DNA of 64,000 nt from Selenomonadales bacterium (GCA_018434945.1 JAHDOI010000020.1:1-64000); one strand, 5' to 3'; positions 43,924 to 52,254 are shown, counted from the stretch's first letter. Notes: generated by a model not told the origin, from the letters alone. Numbers and translations are program-made.

Positions 43924-44928
43924 ATGAGTGGCTTAAAAACCATAAGTTTACGTAAGCTTGGGGCCAATCTTGATAGGGGCAGGACACTGCTTGTCGCTGC
44001 GCTTATCATAACATCTCTGGTGATCACAGGAGCTGTCTGGGCAAGCAAAAACGTTACTGTTGTGGCCGACGGCAAGAGGACCACCATATATACTGTTCAT
44101 GATAATCCGGAAGATATTTTGCGCCAGACGGGAATCTATCTAGCCAGCAAGGACGAGTTCCGGATGTCCACCGCCAAGGTGACGGAAGGGACTGTCATCA
44201 CGGTATACCGGGCTGTTCCGGTAGAGGTGATTTTCAAGGACCGCACGCGGGTTGTGCTTACCGGCCAGCCCACGGTGGGCGAGGTGGCGGCCAGCCTGGG
44301 ATACGGTCCCGGCCATGGCCGGACGGAGCCCACGGAGGCGACACCTGTTAAACCGATGATGAAGGTAAGAATCATTTCGCTGACGGAGAGCCTGGTCACC
44401 CGCAAGGTGCCTATTCCGCCGCCGGTGGTCCGCCAGCCTGACGGTACGCTGGAACGGGGGCTGGAAGAGGTCCTCGATGAGGGCGAGGAAGGCCTGAAGG
44501 AGGCTACCGTTAAGCTGCATTACGAGGATGGCACCCAGACGGCCACCACTACGGTGGCAGAAAAGGTGCTGGCGGAGCCTAAGCCGCAGATCCTGCGGGT
44601 GGGTACCCGTGAGACGGTTGCGACGTCGCGGGGCACGATGCGCTTTAAGAGGGTGTACGCGATGGAGGCGACTGCGTACCTGCCTACCGACGGCGGCGGC
44701 CACGGTATAACGGCAAGCGGTCTCGCCGCCCGGCACGGCATCGTGGCGGTCGACCCGTCCGTAATCCCGCTCGGCACCCGCGTATATGTGCCCGGATACG
44801 GGCTGGCGCTGGCGGCCGATACAGGCAGCGCGATCATCGGCAACAGAATCGACCTGTGCATCGAAGATTACGATGCCGCCTGGCGATTCGGGCGACAGAT
44901 GGTCAAGGTGTACGTGCTGGCTGATTAA
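43924..44928 (+). CDS. yabE: YabE-like protein: ubiquitin-like DUF348, G5 and 3D domains
   Basis: A 334-aa envelope protein. A membrane anchor/signal (about 20-40, LLVAALIITSLVITGAVWA) is followed by DUF348 repeats (VTVVADGKRTTIYTVHDNPEDILRQTGIYL), a G5 domain (about 150-230) and a C-terminal 3D domain (MEATAYLPTDGGGHGITASG ... GIVAVDPSVIPLGTRVYVPGYG ... DTGSAIIGNRIDLC). The 3D domain has the three conserved Asp residues of the Sps/Mlt A-type lytic transglycosylase fold, so a peptidoglycan-cleaving role is likely. In Bacillus yabE lies directly before rnmV, as here. Confidence 0.9.
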   Translation: MSGLKTISLRKLGANLDRGRTLLVAALIITSLVITGAVWASKNVTVVADGKRTTIYTVHDNPEDILRQTGIYLASKDEFRMSTAKVTEGTVITVYRAVPVEVIFKDRTRVVLTGQPTVGEVAASLGYGPGHGRTEPTEATPVKPMMKVRIISLTESLVTRKVPIPPPVVRQPDGTLERGLEEVLDEGEEGLKEATVKLHYEDGTQTATTTVAEKVLAEPKPQILRVGTRETVATSRGTMRFKRVYAMEATAYLPTDGGGHGITASGLAARHGIVAVDPSVIPLGTRVYVPGYGLALAADTGSAIIGNRIDLCIEDYDAAWRFGRQMVKVYVLAD

Positions 44929-44942
44929 ACAAGGGTAAGAAA

Positions 44943-44975
44943 GGGGTAAATCCTTCGGGGTTTACCCCAATATTT
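44943..44975 (+). terminator. Terminator between yabE and rnmV
   Basis: GGGGTAAA (44943-44950) pairs with TTTACCCC (44961-44968), the stem extended inward by TCC/GGG pairs. It is followed by AATATTTT, so termination may be partial. Confidence 0.65.
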
Positions 44976-45020
44976 TGTCGGTCGGGGGAAGAATAGCTTT
45001 GGCAGGCGGGGTGTGAAGAC

Positions 45021-45557
45021 GTGATTCGGGAAGTGATTGTGGTCGAAGGGAAGAAGGACGTGGCGGCGGTTAAACGGGCCGTGGAGGCGGAGTGCCTCGT
45101 GACGGGCGGGTTCAGTCTCTCGCGGCACCTGCTTTCGCAGATCGAGGCCGCTTACGGCCGCAGCGGCATCATCATCCTAACCGATCCTGACAGCGCCGGC
45201 GAAAGGATTCGCAAGGTGCTGTCCGCGCGTTTCCCGGCGGCCAAGCACGCGTTCGTGCCGCGGGATGAGGCTACGGCCGCGGATGACGTGGGTATCGAGC
45301 GGGCCTCGGCTGAGGCTATCAGGGCGGCGCTGGCGAAGGCCCGCTGCCAGGAATGGCAGCCGGAGGCGGTGTTCGCGATGGAGGATTTGCACAGCGCGGG
45401 TCTGGCGGCTTCGCCTGCCGCCGCCGAGAGGCGGGCCGCACTCGGGGCGGCTCTGGGAATCGGCTACGCGAATGCCAAGACTTTTTTGCGCCGCCTCAAC
45501 AATTACGGGGTGACGAGGACGGAATTTACGGCGGCTTTGGCTGCTATGGAGGCCTGA
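45021..45557 (+). CDS. rnmV: Ribonuclease M5
   Basis: A 178-aa Toprim nuclease that performs the last step of 5S rRNA maturation. The Toprim motifs are VIVVEGKKDVAAVKRAV (conserved Glu) and GIIILTDPDSAGERIRK (DxD). The C-terminal DUF4093 region (LGIGYANAKTFLRRLNNYGVTRTEFTAAL) is characteristic. GTG start after GGCGGGGTGTG. The stop lies one base before the rsmA ATG, the usual rnmV-rsmA pair. Confidence 0.94.
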   Translation: MIREVIVVEGKKDVAAVKRAVEAECLVTGGFSLSRHLLSQIEAAYGRSGIIILTDPDSAGERIRKVLSARFPAAKHAFVPRDEATAADDVGIERASAEAIRAALAKARCQEWQPEAVFAMEDLHSAGLAASPAAAERRAALGAALGIGYANAKTFLRRLNNYGVTRTEFTAALAAMEA

Positions 45558-45558
45558 G

Positions 45559-46422
45559 ATGCTTAAACCGCGGATTGCCAAACGCGAGGTTACCCTTCAT
45601 GTTTTACGGGCTTTCGGCCTTCATGCCAGCAAGCGGCTCGGCCAAAATTTCCTGGTGGACGAGACGGTGGTGGACCGAATCGTTGCCGCTGCCGGGGTGG
45701 CTCCGGGGGACGCGGTGCTCGAGATCGGTCCCGGTATCGGTACGCTGACTCAGGGGCTGCTTGAGGCCGGCGTCAAGGTGGTGGCGGTGGAGCTCGACCG
45801 GCGCCTGGTGGAGGTGCTGGCCGATACGCTGGCCGGCTACGACGCTTTGCGGGTGGTGCATGGTGATATTCTAAAAACCGATATTTCCCGGGAAATGGCG
45901 ACAGCGCCTTTCAAAGTTGTCGCCAATCTGCCGTATTATATCACGACCCCCATCCTGATGGGGATTCTGGAGCAGCGTCTGCCGGTGTCTGTGCTGGTGA
46001 CGATGGTTCAGAAGGAGGTGGCCGAACGGATGGTGGCCGCCCCGGGAGGCAAAGATTACGGGGCGCTGTCGGTGGCGGTGCAGTATTATACCGTCCCGGA
46101 GATCGCCTTTCTCGTGCCGCCGCAGGCTTTTATCCCGGCACCGGCGGTCGAGTCGGCGGTCATCCGCTGTGCCGTCCGCTCAGAGCCGCCGGTGGCGGTT
46201 GATAGTGAGGCGACTTTTTTCCGGGTGGTGAAGGCGGCATTCGCCCAGCGCCGCAAGACCCTGGCTAACGCTCTGAAGGCGGCGGGCCTGGCGGCGGAAG
46301 CGGCGGCAGTGCTGGCCGCGGCCGGCATCGACGGCAACCGCCGGGGAGAGACGCTGTCGCTGGCGGAGTTCGCGGCGGTGGCGAATGCGTGGGAAAAGAA
46401 TAAAAACGGCCGCTCTTTATGA
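45559..46422 (+). CDS. rsmA: 16S rRNA (adenine(1518)-N6/adenine(1519)-N6)-dimethyltransferase
   Basis: A 287-aa KsgA enzyme that dimethylates A1518 and A1519. LGQNFLVDETVVDRIV, the SAM motif LEIGPGIGTLTQGLLE and the catalytic VANLPYYITTPILM are all present; the C-terminal domain ends in EFAAVANAWEKNKNGRSL. ATG follows GGAGG. The last codons (NGRSL) and the stop lie inside a terminator hairpin (46406-46430). The same hairpin recurs 225 bp downstream, where it carries the C-terminal codons of the convergent glycosyltransferase. Confidence 0.95.
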   Translation: MLKPRIAKREVTLHVLRAFGLHASKRLGQNFLVDETVVDRIVAAAGVAPGDAVLEIGPGIGTLTQGLLEAGVKVVAVELDRRLVEVLADTLAGYDALRVVHGDILKTDISREMATAPFKVVANLPYYITTPILMGILEQRLPVSVLVTMVQKEVAERMVAAPGGKDYGALSVAVQYYTVPEIAFLVPPQAFIPAPAVESAVIRCAVRSEPPVAVDSEATFFRVVKAAFAQRRKTLANALKAAGLAAEAAAVLAAAGIDGNRRGETLSLAEFAAVANAWEKNKNGRSL

Positions 46423-46431
46423 GCGGCCGTT
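46404..46431. terminator. Terminator hairpin at the rsmA end, left copy of a 28-bp direct repeat
   Basis: ACGGCCGCTC (46406-46415) pairs with GAGCGGCCGT (46421-46430), loop TTTAT. The whole 28-bp unit is repeated exactly at 46629-46656. The rsmA stop TGA (46420-46422) spans the loop and the right stem. Confidence 0.85.
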
Positions 46432-46612
46432 CAGACTGTCGATAAAGGCCCATCTGCGGCGTTGCTCCTCAGAGCGCTTGCTTGCGTACGCCCCAAAGTA
46501 CGCGGCGCGGCGCGCTCGCACCCTTCCGGGTATAAGCGACCACATCAACGCTAAAGCGTTGTGTGTCTGCTTATCCGGTGCGCCTTGCATCTGGACCTTT
46601 CTCACCAGTCTG
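46432..46612. repeat. Dispersed GC-rich hairpin repeat, copy 2
   Basis: This 181-bp element is bounded by inverted CAGACTG (46432-46438) and CAGTCTG (46606-46612). It carries the same internal modules as copy 1: GCGTTGCTCCTC, a GCGTAC...GTACGC hairpin, and CCGGTGCGCCTTGCATCTGGA. It is longer than copy 1 because of an extra GC-rich middle section. It lies between two copies of a terminator, as if inserted into one. Confidence 0.75.
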
Positions 46613-46628
46613 ACTTTGTCTACAAGCT

Positions 46629-46656
46629 AAACGGCCGCTCTTTATGAGCGGCCGTT
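46629..46656. terminator. Terminator hairpin at the glycosyltransferase end, right copy of the 28-bp direct repeat
   Basis: Identical to 46404-46431. On the minus strand it encodes the last residues NGRS and the TAA stop (46644-46642) of the glycosyltransferase. Confidence 0.85.
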
Positions 46657-47439
46657 TTCGCTGAGAAACAGGTCTAGCAGGTCAAACCGCCTTTCGCTGT
46701 GATAGCCCAGATAGGTCGAGTTTTGCCACTGGCGGGTGCGGGGCTCGCCACGGAAGACGGCGATGGCCTCCAGGCAGTCGCCGACGATGGTGTCGATGAT
46801 TTTGTTGGTGTGGATCTGATTTTTGATGGAGGAGCCCAAACGGTAATGGGGGATCGTGGTGGCGACGTCGAGGCGGAGTTTGGCCTGCCTGGCCAGGGCC
46901 ATGACCACGGGGGGGACGGCGATTTCCCGGACGGGGATGGTTTCCAGAAGCCGCCGCGATACTGCGTGAGGGCCGTGGGCGGTGGAGGCCAGGCCGATTT
47001 TCTTTTCCAGGCCGAGTTCTTTGTTGAGGTTGAGCCGCCACTGGAATGTGGGGTTATACCGTTCGATATGGCGGGGCGGGGAGGGATAGCAGTTGGTGAG
47101 GGCGAGGTCGAGATGTTTCAGGGTTATCCCGTCGGCCAGTTCCATCAGGTTTTCGTTGAAGGTGCCCACCATGTCGCCGTCTACGAAGGCGACAACGTCG
47201 CTGCCGAGAGACAACGCCACTTTTGCGCCGATGGCCCGGGGAACGTCGATGCCCAGGCAATCGTGGAAGTAGATGATCTGGAGTTTGGGGAGGCGGAGGT
47301 TGAGAATTTCGCGCATTGTCGCGTCTTTGGACCCGTTGGCGATCACGATGATGTGGTCCACCGGCAATGTGCCCAGGTTCTGCAGAACGGTAGCGATGCG
47401 GCCTGCTTCGTTTCGTGCGGGGACAACCACGCTGATCAA
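46642..47439 (-). CDS. Family 2 glycosyltransferase
   Basis: A 265-aa GT-A fold enzyme without membrane helices. The nucleotide-sugar region is ISVVVPARNEAGRIATVLQNL, and the metal-binding motif is AFVDGDMVG. Acceptor-side residues (STAHGPHAVSRRLLETIP, VPPVVMALARQAKLRL) follow. The sugar and acceptor are unknown; its location beside yabG may indicate spore or envelope glycosylation, an inference only. TTG 47439 is chosen because GAGGTGATG lies seven bases upstream and the family N-terminus begins at this point. Its last codons overlap the right terminator hairpin. Confidence 0.82.
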   Translation of the reverse strand: MISVVVPARNEAGRIATVLQNLGTLPVDHIIVIANGSKDATMREILNLRLPKLQIIYFHDCLGIDVPRAIGAKVALSLGSDVVAFVDGDMVGTFNENLMELADGITLKHLDLALTNCYPSPPRHIERYNPTFQWRLNLNKELGLEKKIGLASTAHGPHAVSRRLLETIPVREIAVPPVVMALARQAKLRLDVATTIPHYRLGSSIKNQIHTNKIIDTIVGDCLEAIAVFRGEPRTRQWQNSTYLGYHSERRFDLLDLFLSENGRS

Positions 47440-47619
47440 GCGCCATCACCTCGGTGGGACTAATGCGGCAGAGCCCTCTTCGGCTTTACTACAGTATATT
47501 GGCGGACAAGAAGCTTTGCCACTTGTCCGCGGGGGGAAAATATACCCTTTGCCGGCGCCTGTCCGCCGCCGGTGGCAAACGCCGGCAATGCCACATAGTA
47601 TGTAATAATCGGGGGAGGG

Positions 47620-48501
47620 ATGAGCGTGCCGGAATTAGCGGTGGGCGATTTGGTGATCCGCAGGTCGCACGGCGGCGATATCGTGTTCAAGGTCATGGGG
47701 CTTGAAAACGATGAGCAGGGGCGCGCGGTATATACGCTGCGCGGGCTGCATCTTAGGCTGCTGGCGGACGCGCCGCCGGACGATCTTGAAAAAGTGGACG
47801 CTGAACATCTGAAACAGGAAATAATCCGTAACGAAAGTGTGCATAACGACTCGATGCGCCGGGTGATGATGAGGCGCGGTCTGGAGGTAGAGCAGCGGGA
47901 ATTCAGCAGGGCCGAGCCGACAAAAAAGTACGCATTTTTTGACGTTCCCGGCCGAGTGCTGCATATCGACGGCGACGAGGATTATCTGAAAATGTGCCTC
48001 AAGACTTACGGACAGCTCAATATCGAGGCAGAGGGCCGCTATATCGAGGAGGATAAACAGCCGGATGCCTTGGCGGCGCTTCTGAAGGAGTACCGGCCGG
48101 ACATCTTGGTGGTTACGGGGCATGACGCGCTGATCGGCGGCGGGAAGAAGGGTTTCCGGGATATTAATAATTACCGGACGTCGAAGTATTTCGTGCGCTC
48201 GGCCCAGATTGCCAGGGAATTTCAGCCGTCGCGGGACGATTTGGTGATTTTCGCAGGCGCCTGCCAGTCATATTTCGAGGCCATCCTTGAGGCGGGAGCA
48301 AATTTCGCCAGTTCGCCGACGAGGATTTTCATCCATGCCTACGACCCGGTTTTTATCGCCGAAAAGGTGGCGTTCACACCGATCGGCAAGACGGTGGATG
48401 TAAGCGATGCGATCACCGCTTCCGTTACCGGGGCTGAAGGGGTGGGCGGCATAGAAACCCGCGGCAAGTTCCGGCTGGGGATGCCGAAATCGCCGTATTA
48501 G
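47620..48501 (+). CDS. yabG: Sporulation-specific protease YabG
   Basis: A 293-aa cytoplasmic protease made in the mother cell that trims spore coat and cortex-related proteins. Family motifs: GDLVIRRSHGGDIVFKV, HIDGDEDYLKMCLKTYG, ILVVTGHDALIG, and FAGACQSYFEAILEAGANFASSPTRIFIHAYDPVFIAEKV. The cysteine near residue 215 in GACQS is the candidate catalytic residue. ATG follows GGGGGAGGG. It is strong evidence that the organism forms endospores. The veg gene normally after yabG is absent. Confidence 0.94.
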   Translation: MSVPELAVGDLVIRRSHGGDIVFKVMGLENDEQGRAVYTLRGLHLRLLADAPPDDLEKVDAEHLKQEIIRNESVHNDSMRRVMMRRGLEVEQREFSRAEPTKKYAFFDVPGRVLHIDGDEDYLKMCLKTYGQLNIEAEGRYIEEDKQPDALAALLKEYRPDILVVTGHDALIGGGKKGFRDINNYRTSKYFVRSAQIAREFQPSRDDLVIFAGACQSYFEAILEAGANFASSPTRIFIHAYDPVFIAEKVAFTPIGKTVDVSDAITASVTGAEGVGGIETRGKFRLGMPKSPY

Positions 48502-48506
48502 AAACG

Positions 48507-48538
48507 AGGGCGCGACGAGGTCGCGCCCTTGGGTTTTT
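48507..48538 (+). terminator. Intrinsic terminator after yabG
   Basis: AGGGCGCGAC (48507-48516) with GTCGCGCCCT (48520-48529), loop GAG, then TTGGGTTTTT. Confidence 0.88.
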
Positions 48539-48629
48539 CCTGCTTTGGGACAGGCAGTCGGTTGATAGGGATTTGCTCGTCCGGCGGCGAATCTATTTGA
48601 TAAGCTAGAAGCAGGGAGGATGAGCGGGC

Positions 48630-49115
48630 GTGAAAAGGTTGCTGAAGGCGGCGGCGGTGCTGCTCCTGCTTGCGGCGGTCGCCACGATGCCGGCGGCCGG
48701 GGCCGCAGATGGCGCATCACATATGCAGGCTCTTACCGCCGATGAGGAACAGGCGGTCGCGCTGCTTAATGCCGACCGGTCCGCGCATGGCCTCCCGCCG
48801 CTGCGGGTTAATTTGACGCTGGCCGCTTTGGCGCGGGAATATGCCCAGGATATGATCGACCGAGGGTATTTTTCCCATGTGAGCCCTGAAGGAGAGGAGT
48901 TTTCCGACCGGCTGGCCAGATATGGCGTCGCTTTCCGCAGCGCCGGCGAGAATCTGGGGATGCACGGCAGTGTGGCTGCCGCCGAGCGGATGCTGATGAA
49001 CAGCCCCTCTCACCGGGCCAATATCCTCGGCAGGGATTTTGACGAGCTGGGCATCGGGGTGCGCTCCGCCGCCGATGGTTCGGTTTATATAGTGCAGGTG
49101 TTCGTGGGACGGTGA
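48630..49115 (+). CDS. Secreted CAP-domain (SCP/YkwD) protein
   Basis: A 161-aa protein with an N-terminal signal peptide (KRLLKAAAVLLLLAAVATMPAAGA) and one CAP domain (about 38-160): ALLNADRSAHGLPPLRVNLTLAALAREYAQDMIDRGYFSHVSPEGEEF, GENLGMHGSVAAAERMLMNSPSHRANILGRDFDELGIGV. The conserved His and Glu residues of the CAP cleft are present. Function in bacteria is not defined; relatives (YkwD, SafA-associated) occur in spore coats or are exported. GTG follows GGGCGGGCG weakly. Confidence 0.88.
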   Translation: MKRLLKAAAVLLLLAAVATMPAAGAADGASHMQALTADEEQAVALLNADRSAHGLPPLRVNLTLAALAREYAQDMIDRGYFSHVSPEGEEFSDRLARYGVAFRSAGENLGMHGSVAAAERMLMNSPSHRANILGRDFDELGIGVRSAADGSVYIVQVFVGR

Positions 49116-49291
49116 TACAGGTGAGTTGACAGTAGTACCGACCCTCGGCAGGGGGCGCTTTGTAAACATTGCCATTGTTATGTTAACAGGATAATGCTCC
49201 GGCGACGAGAATATATATAGCAGACTAGTCGGGAAGTTTGACATTGACGTGGCCTGTCCTTAATTTTTTAACTCTGAAAGGCAGGTTACAC

Positions 49292-50017
49292 ATGGGAAAA
49301 AAGCGATGGACCAGGTTATTGATAACGGGTTTCGTGGCCTTTTCTCTGGTTAGTACTTCCCTGGGGGGAGCCTTCGCCACCGCCGCGCAGGCGGCGACCC
49401 CGGAGAAGGCGGCCCGGGATTCGGAAGACGATTCGAAGGCGATCATCGGCGGAATAGCTGCTCTCGGCCTGATAGCCATGTTGGCGAAAGGCGGAGATGG
49501 CTCCGGCGGGACGTCCGCTCCCAAGAACCCGGCCCCGGCGTCCACACCGGCACCGACTCCGAAACCGGTTCCGCAGCCTACCCCCAAACCGACCCCGGCT
49601 CCCAAGCCGGCCCCCAGCCCGAGCCAGTCGGGGGTGGCGGCGGATGAGCAGAAAGCTTTAGCGCTTCTTAACGCCGACCGGGCGGCCCAAGGCCTGCCAC
49701 CCGTACGCCCGAACGCTAAGCTGGCCGCATTGGCCGGGGACTACGCCCAGGACATGATTAACCGCAACTTTTTCGCTCATAACAACCCCGAGGGGCAGAC
49801 GCCTTTCGACCGGATGCGGCAGCGGGGCATCAGCTTCGGTTACGCAGGCGAGAATCTCGCCATCAATACCAGTGTGGCCGGCGCCGAGCAGGCTTTCATG
49901 AACAGCCCCGGCCACCGCGCGAATATCCTGAACCCCCGCTATACCCAGGTGGGAATAGGGGTGCGTTACAGCCGCAGCGGTTCGGTGTATGTCGTGCAGG
50001 AATTCACTGACGGCTGA
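49292..50017 (+). CDS. Secreted CAP-domain protein with proline-rich linker
   Basis: A 241-aa paralogue of the preceding protein. A signal peptide (about 1-35, LLITGFVAFSLVSTSLGGAFATAAQA) is followed by a short hydrophobic stretch, a Pro/Ala/Lys-Pro linker (about 90-125, APAPTPKPVPQPTP-like repeats) and a CAP domain (about 130-241) with AHNNPEGQTPFDRM and NSPGHRANILNPRYTQVGIGV. The linker suggests attachment to or passage through the wall. ATG 49292 follows AAAGGCAGG. Confidence 0.88.
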   Translation: MGKKRWTRLLITGFVAFSLVSTSLGGAFATAAQAATPEKAARDSEDDSKAIIGGIAALGLIAMLAKGGDGSGGTSAPKNPAPASTPAPTPKPVPQPTPKPTPAPKPAPSPSQSGVAADEQKALALLNADRAAQGLPPVRPNAKLAALAGDYAQDMINRNFFAHNNPEGQTPFDRMRQRGISFGYAGENLAINTSVAGAEQAFMNSPGHRANILNPRYTQVGIGVRYSRSGSVYVVQEFTDG

Positions 50018-50021
50018 GTAC

Positions 50022-50070
50022 ATGCAACAAAGAGGCAAAGCGATTACGCTTTGCCTCTTTGCATTTTTTT
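50022..50070. terminator. Terminator after the second CAP gene
   Basis: AAAGAGGCAAAGCG (50029-50042) pairs perfectly with CGCTTTGCCTCTTT (50047-50060), loop ATTA, flanked by TGC/GCA and followed by T7. Confidence 0.92.
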
Positions 50071-50079
50071 GCATCAGGT

Positions 50080-50382
50080 CTACCTGCATTTGGGGCACAG
50101 ACCGCGGCACCCGTAATAATCAAATTCCGTCCCGCAGCGCGTGCATACCTTGTAGAGGCGATAGGTGCAAATTTTGTACATTTTGTAGTAGGTTTTATAG
50201 GTTTTGACACATTCCTTGCTTGTTTTGCATTTTATTTTCGGCATACCGCCTTCGCAGCTTTCAAAGTCGTAACACAATTCGTCTTCATTCCAGCCGCACC
50301 CCCACTTGGGGTCTCCCTGGCAATACATGCCGGCGCCAAAGAAGCTGCCGTGCATCATCCCACGGTCACAGTCTTTCACCAT
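50080..50382 (-). CDS. Small Cys/Tyr-rich protein, unknown
   Basis: A 100-aa protein with about 13 cysteines and ten tyrosines. The middle TYKTYYKMYKICTYRLYKVC is strikingly repetitive, and the C-terminus CTRCGTEFDYYGCRGLCPKCR looks like a zinc ribbon (two CxxC-type pairs). It has no signal peptide or homologue that I recognise. ATG-GTG follows GGGGGG. On the minus strand a CATACAAT box (50442-50435) resembles a sigma-E -10 element. With YabG, CAP and SPOCS genes around it, a cross-linked spore-coat role is a reasonable guess. The GC content is clearly lower than in neighbouring genes. Confidence 0.7.
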   Translation of the reverse strand: MVKDCDRGMMHGSFFGAGMYCQGDPKWGCGWNEDELCYDFESCEGGMPKIKCKTSKECVKTYKTYYKMYKICTYRLYKVCTRCGTEFDYYGCRGLCPKCR

Positions 50383-50607
50383 TCACTACCCCCCGTCTTG
50401 TATCGTCCGGTTTTTCCCGAAGCGGTTTTATTACATTGTATGATGAGGCGGGTAAAAGTGTTATGTTCTCCTGCGGCAATGCTTGGCTGTTTTTTGGCCT
50501 CCGGTGGCGGCAAATTTGCTGCAGCGGCCTTCTGAGGGCGCTTTTTTGTCACATAAGATAAAATGCAGGCATATATATAACTAGAAAACACAAAGGGGGG
50601 AATATGT

Positions 50608-51288
50608 GTGGACGATAAAAGCTTGCGGCAGACGGTAAGTGCCTCGGCCGTTGGTTCGACCATGGTCGCACCGCCCAACTGCACGCTGGGCGTACAGGCG
50701 GGGCCGATTATTGTGCGGCAGGTTGTCGGCGAGGTTGAGAAGCAGAAGGTTCTCGATATCAATGTGGTGGTTCCGCCCGAAAAACCGGCCATAGAGCAGA
50801 TTATCGACGTTTTTGTGAAAGATGTGGATGTTAACAGCGTCGATGTTATCACCGACAAGGTCATCGTTCGCGGCGACCTCGAGATCAAGGCCATCTATGT
50901 TGCCGATCAGCCCAATCAAGCGGTGCATGCGGTCGAGGTCAGGCACATCAAATGGACGCAGGATATCGAGATTGTCGGGGCCCGCAAGGGAATGGACGCC
51001 GAGGCCAGTGTCGTGGTGGAATTCGTCGATTACGACGTCGATGAGCATAGCCACGCACACCGCGCTAAGTACGGTACCATGAAGAAGTGGCACGACGACG
51101 ATGAGTGCGACGATGACGATCACGATCACGATAACGACAATTGCGACGACGAATGCGATCACCATCACCACCACTGCGGCAATCTGCGCGATTTCGACGT
51201 GTCTGTGGTGCTGAAGATCACCGCCAAGGTGCTTACCGACCGCGAAGTGCAGATCGGGGCGGCGATGCCCACGACGCCCAAGGGCTAA
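50608..51288 (+). CDS. SPOCS-domain (DUF3794) protein with metal-binding-like His/Asp cluster
   Basis: A 226-aa spore-envelope-type protein. The SPOCS domain (about 30-140) has IEQIIDVFVKDVDVNSVDVITDKVIVRGDLEIKAIYVAD and VVVEFVDYDV. Between about residues 155 and 190 lies a dense acidic/His/Cys stretch (WHDDDECDDDDHDHDNDNC, then DDECDHHHHHCGN) before the last beta strands (VSVVLKITAKVLTDREVQIG). DUF3794 proteins occur in spore coat/exosporium assembly. GTG follows AAGGGGGGAATAT. It is a paralogue and likely operon partner of the next gene. The upstream 225 bp holds a CATATATATA box reminiscent of mother-cell promoters. Confidence 0.85.
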   Translation: MDDKSLRQTVSASAVGSTMVAPPNCTLGVQAGPIIVRQVVGEVEKQKVLDINVVVPPEKPAIEQIIDVFVKDVDVNSVDVITDKVIVRGDLEIKAIYVADQPNQAVHAVEVRHIKWTQDIEIVGARKGMDAEASVVVEFVDYDVDEHSHAHRAKYGTMKKWHDDDECDDDDHDHDNDNCDDECDHHHHHCGNLRDFDVSVVLKITAKVLTDREVQIGAAMPTTPKG

Positions 51289-51324
51289 ACGGGTTTCCAA
51301 ACTCCAGGAGAAGGGGGGAAGACA

Positions 51325-52245
51325 ATGGCTGACAAGAAAAGACAAAGCTCCAACTCAACCTCCGCGACGTCGGAAACCGTCATGGTGACTACTGGCACCG
51401 GGACGGTGGACAGCGCCGAGCTGGTGTGCGGCTGCCCTGAGCCCGGTCCGGCAACTATCCAGGTGGAACAGGTTTTGGGCGCCAATATGGAGCAGCGGGT
51501 CGTGGAGTTCGATATGGTCGTTCCTGACCCGAAACCCAGTATCGAACAGGTCATCGATGTTTTCGTCAAAGATGTCTGTATAAAAAGTGTCGACGTTATT
51601 CCCAATAAGATTATCGTCCGCGGCAAACTGGAAGTAAAGGTGCTGTATGTAGCCGATCTGCCCAGTCAGCCGGTGCACGCTTTCGAGCGGGAGCAGCGCT
51701 GGACGCGGGACATCGTGGTCGAAGGCGCCATGCCTGATATGAAGGCGACCGCCGACGTAGTGGTGGAGTATGTCGACTATGACTTCCACCGGCGCCATAA
51801 CGACCGGAAGGTACACATAACCATCGTACTTAAAGTGTGGACCAGGGTGGTGACGACCACCGAGATGGATGTTTACGCTCTTTCGCCGATCGATGAGGTC
51901 GGGGTGGTGGAGGTGACTTCGGCCAGCGCCGCCGACGCCCTGGCATCGGGCAGTGTGGTATCTACGGGTAACGTCTTCGTCACCGGCCCGGGGGTAGAGC
52001 CGACGGCGGGGGTGAGTATGGGAGTCAGCGGCACGGCGACGGTGACAGGTACCAGGGTCAACGTCCGTACCGGCCCCGGCACTAATTTCCCGGTCGTAAC
52101 CCAGGTAAACACTAACGATGTGGTGACGCTCAAGGATCAGGCGTTCGGCTGGTACCGGGTGGTGCTCAGCGACGGCTCCACGACGGGCTGGATCGCCGGC
52201 TGGCTGCTGAGTGTGGGCGCGGCCGCCGGGACGCCGAAAGGTTAA
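51325..52245 (+). CDS. SPOCS-domain (DUF3794) protein with C-terminal SH3b domain
   Basis: A 306-aa paralogue of the preceding protein. The SPOCS part (about 40-185) reads SIEQVIDVFVKDVCIKSVDVIPNKIIVRGKLEVKVLYVADLPSQPVHAFEREQRWTRDI. A Ser/Val/Gly linker leads to a bacterial SH3 domain (about 235-300, VTGTRVNVRTGPGTNFPVVTQV ... GWYRVVLSDGSTTGWIAGWLL), which binds cell-wall peptides. Both paralogues end in TPKG. It probably anchors a spore layer to murein or cortex. ATG follows AGGAGAAGGGGGGAAG. Confidence 0.88.
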   Translation: MADKKRQSSNSTSATSETVMVTTGTGTVDSAELVCGCPEPGPATIQVEQVLGANMEQRVVEFDMVVPDPKPSIEQVIDVFVKDVCIKSVDVIPNKIIVRGKLEVKVLYVADLPSQPVHAFEREQRWTRDIVVEGAMPDMKATADVVVEYVDYDFHRRHNDRKVHITIVLKVWTRVVTTTEMDVYALSPIDEVGVVEVTSASAADALASGSVVSTGNVFVTGPGVEPTAGVSMGVSGTATVTGTRVNVRTGPGTNFPVVTQVNTNDVVTLKDQAFGWYRVVLSDGSTTGWIAGWLLSVGAAAGTPKG

Positions 52246-52254
52246 CAAGAACGG

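Noticed and set aside
50405-50600. A small gene in the gap before the first SPOCS gene
   Set aside because: The open frames there lack a ribosome site and convincing protein composition; the stretch reads as promoter region.
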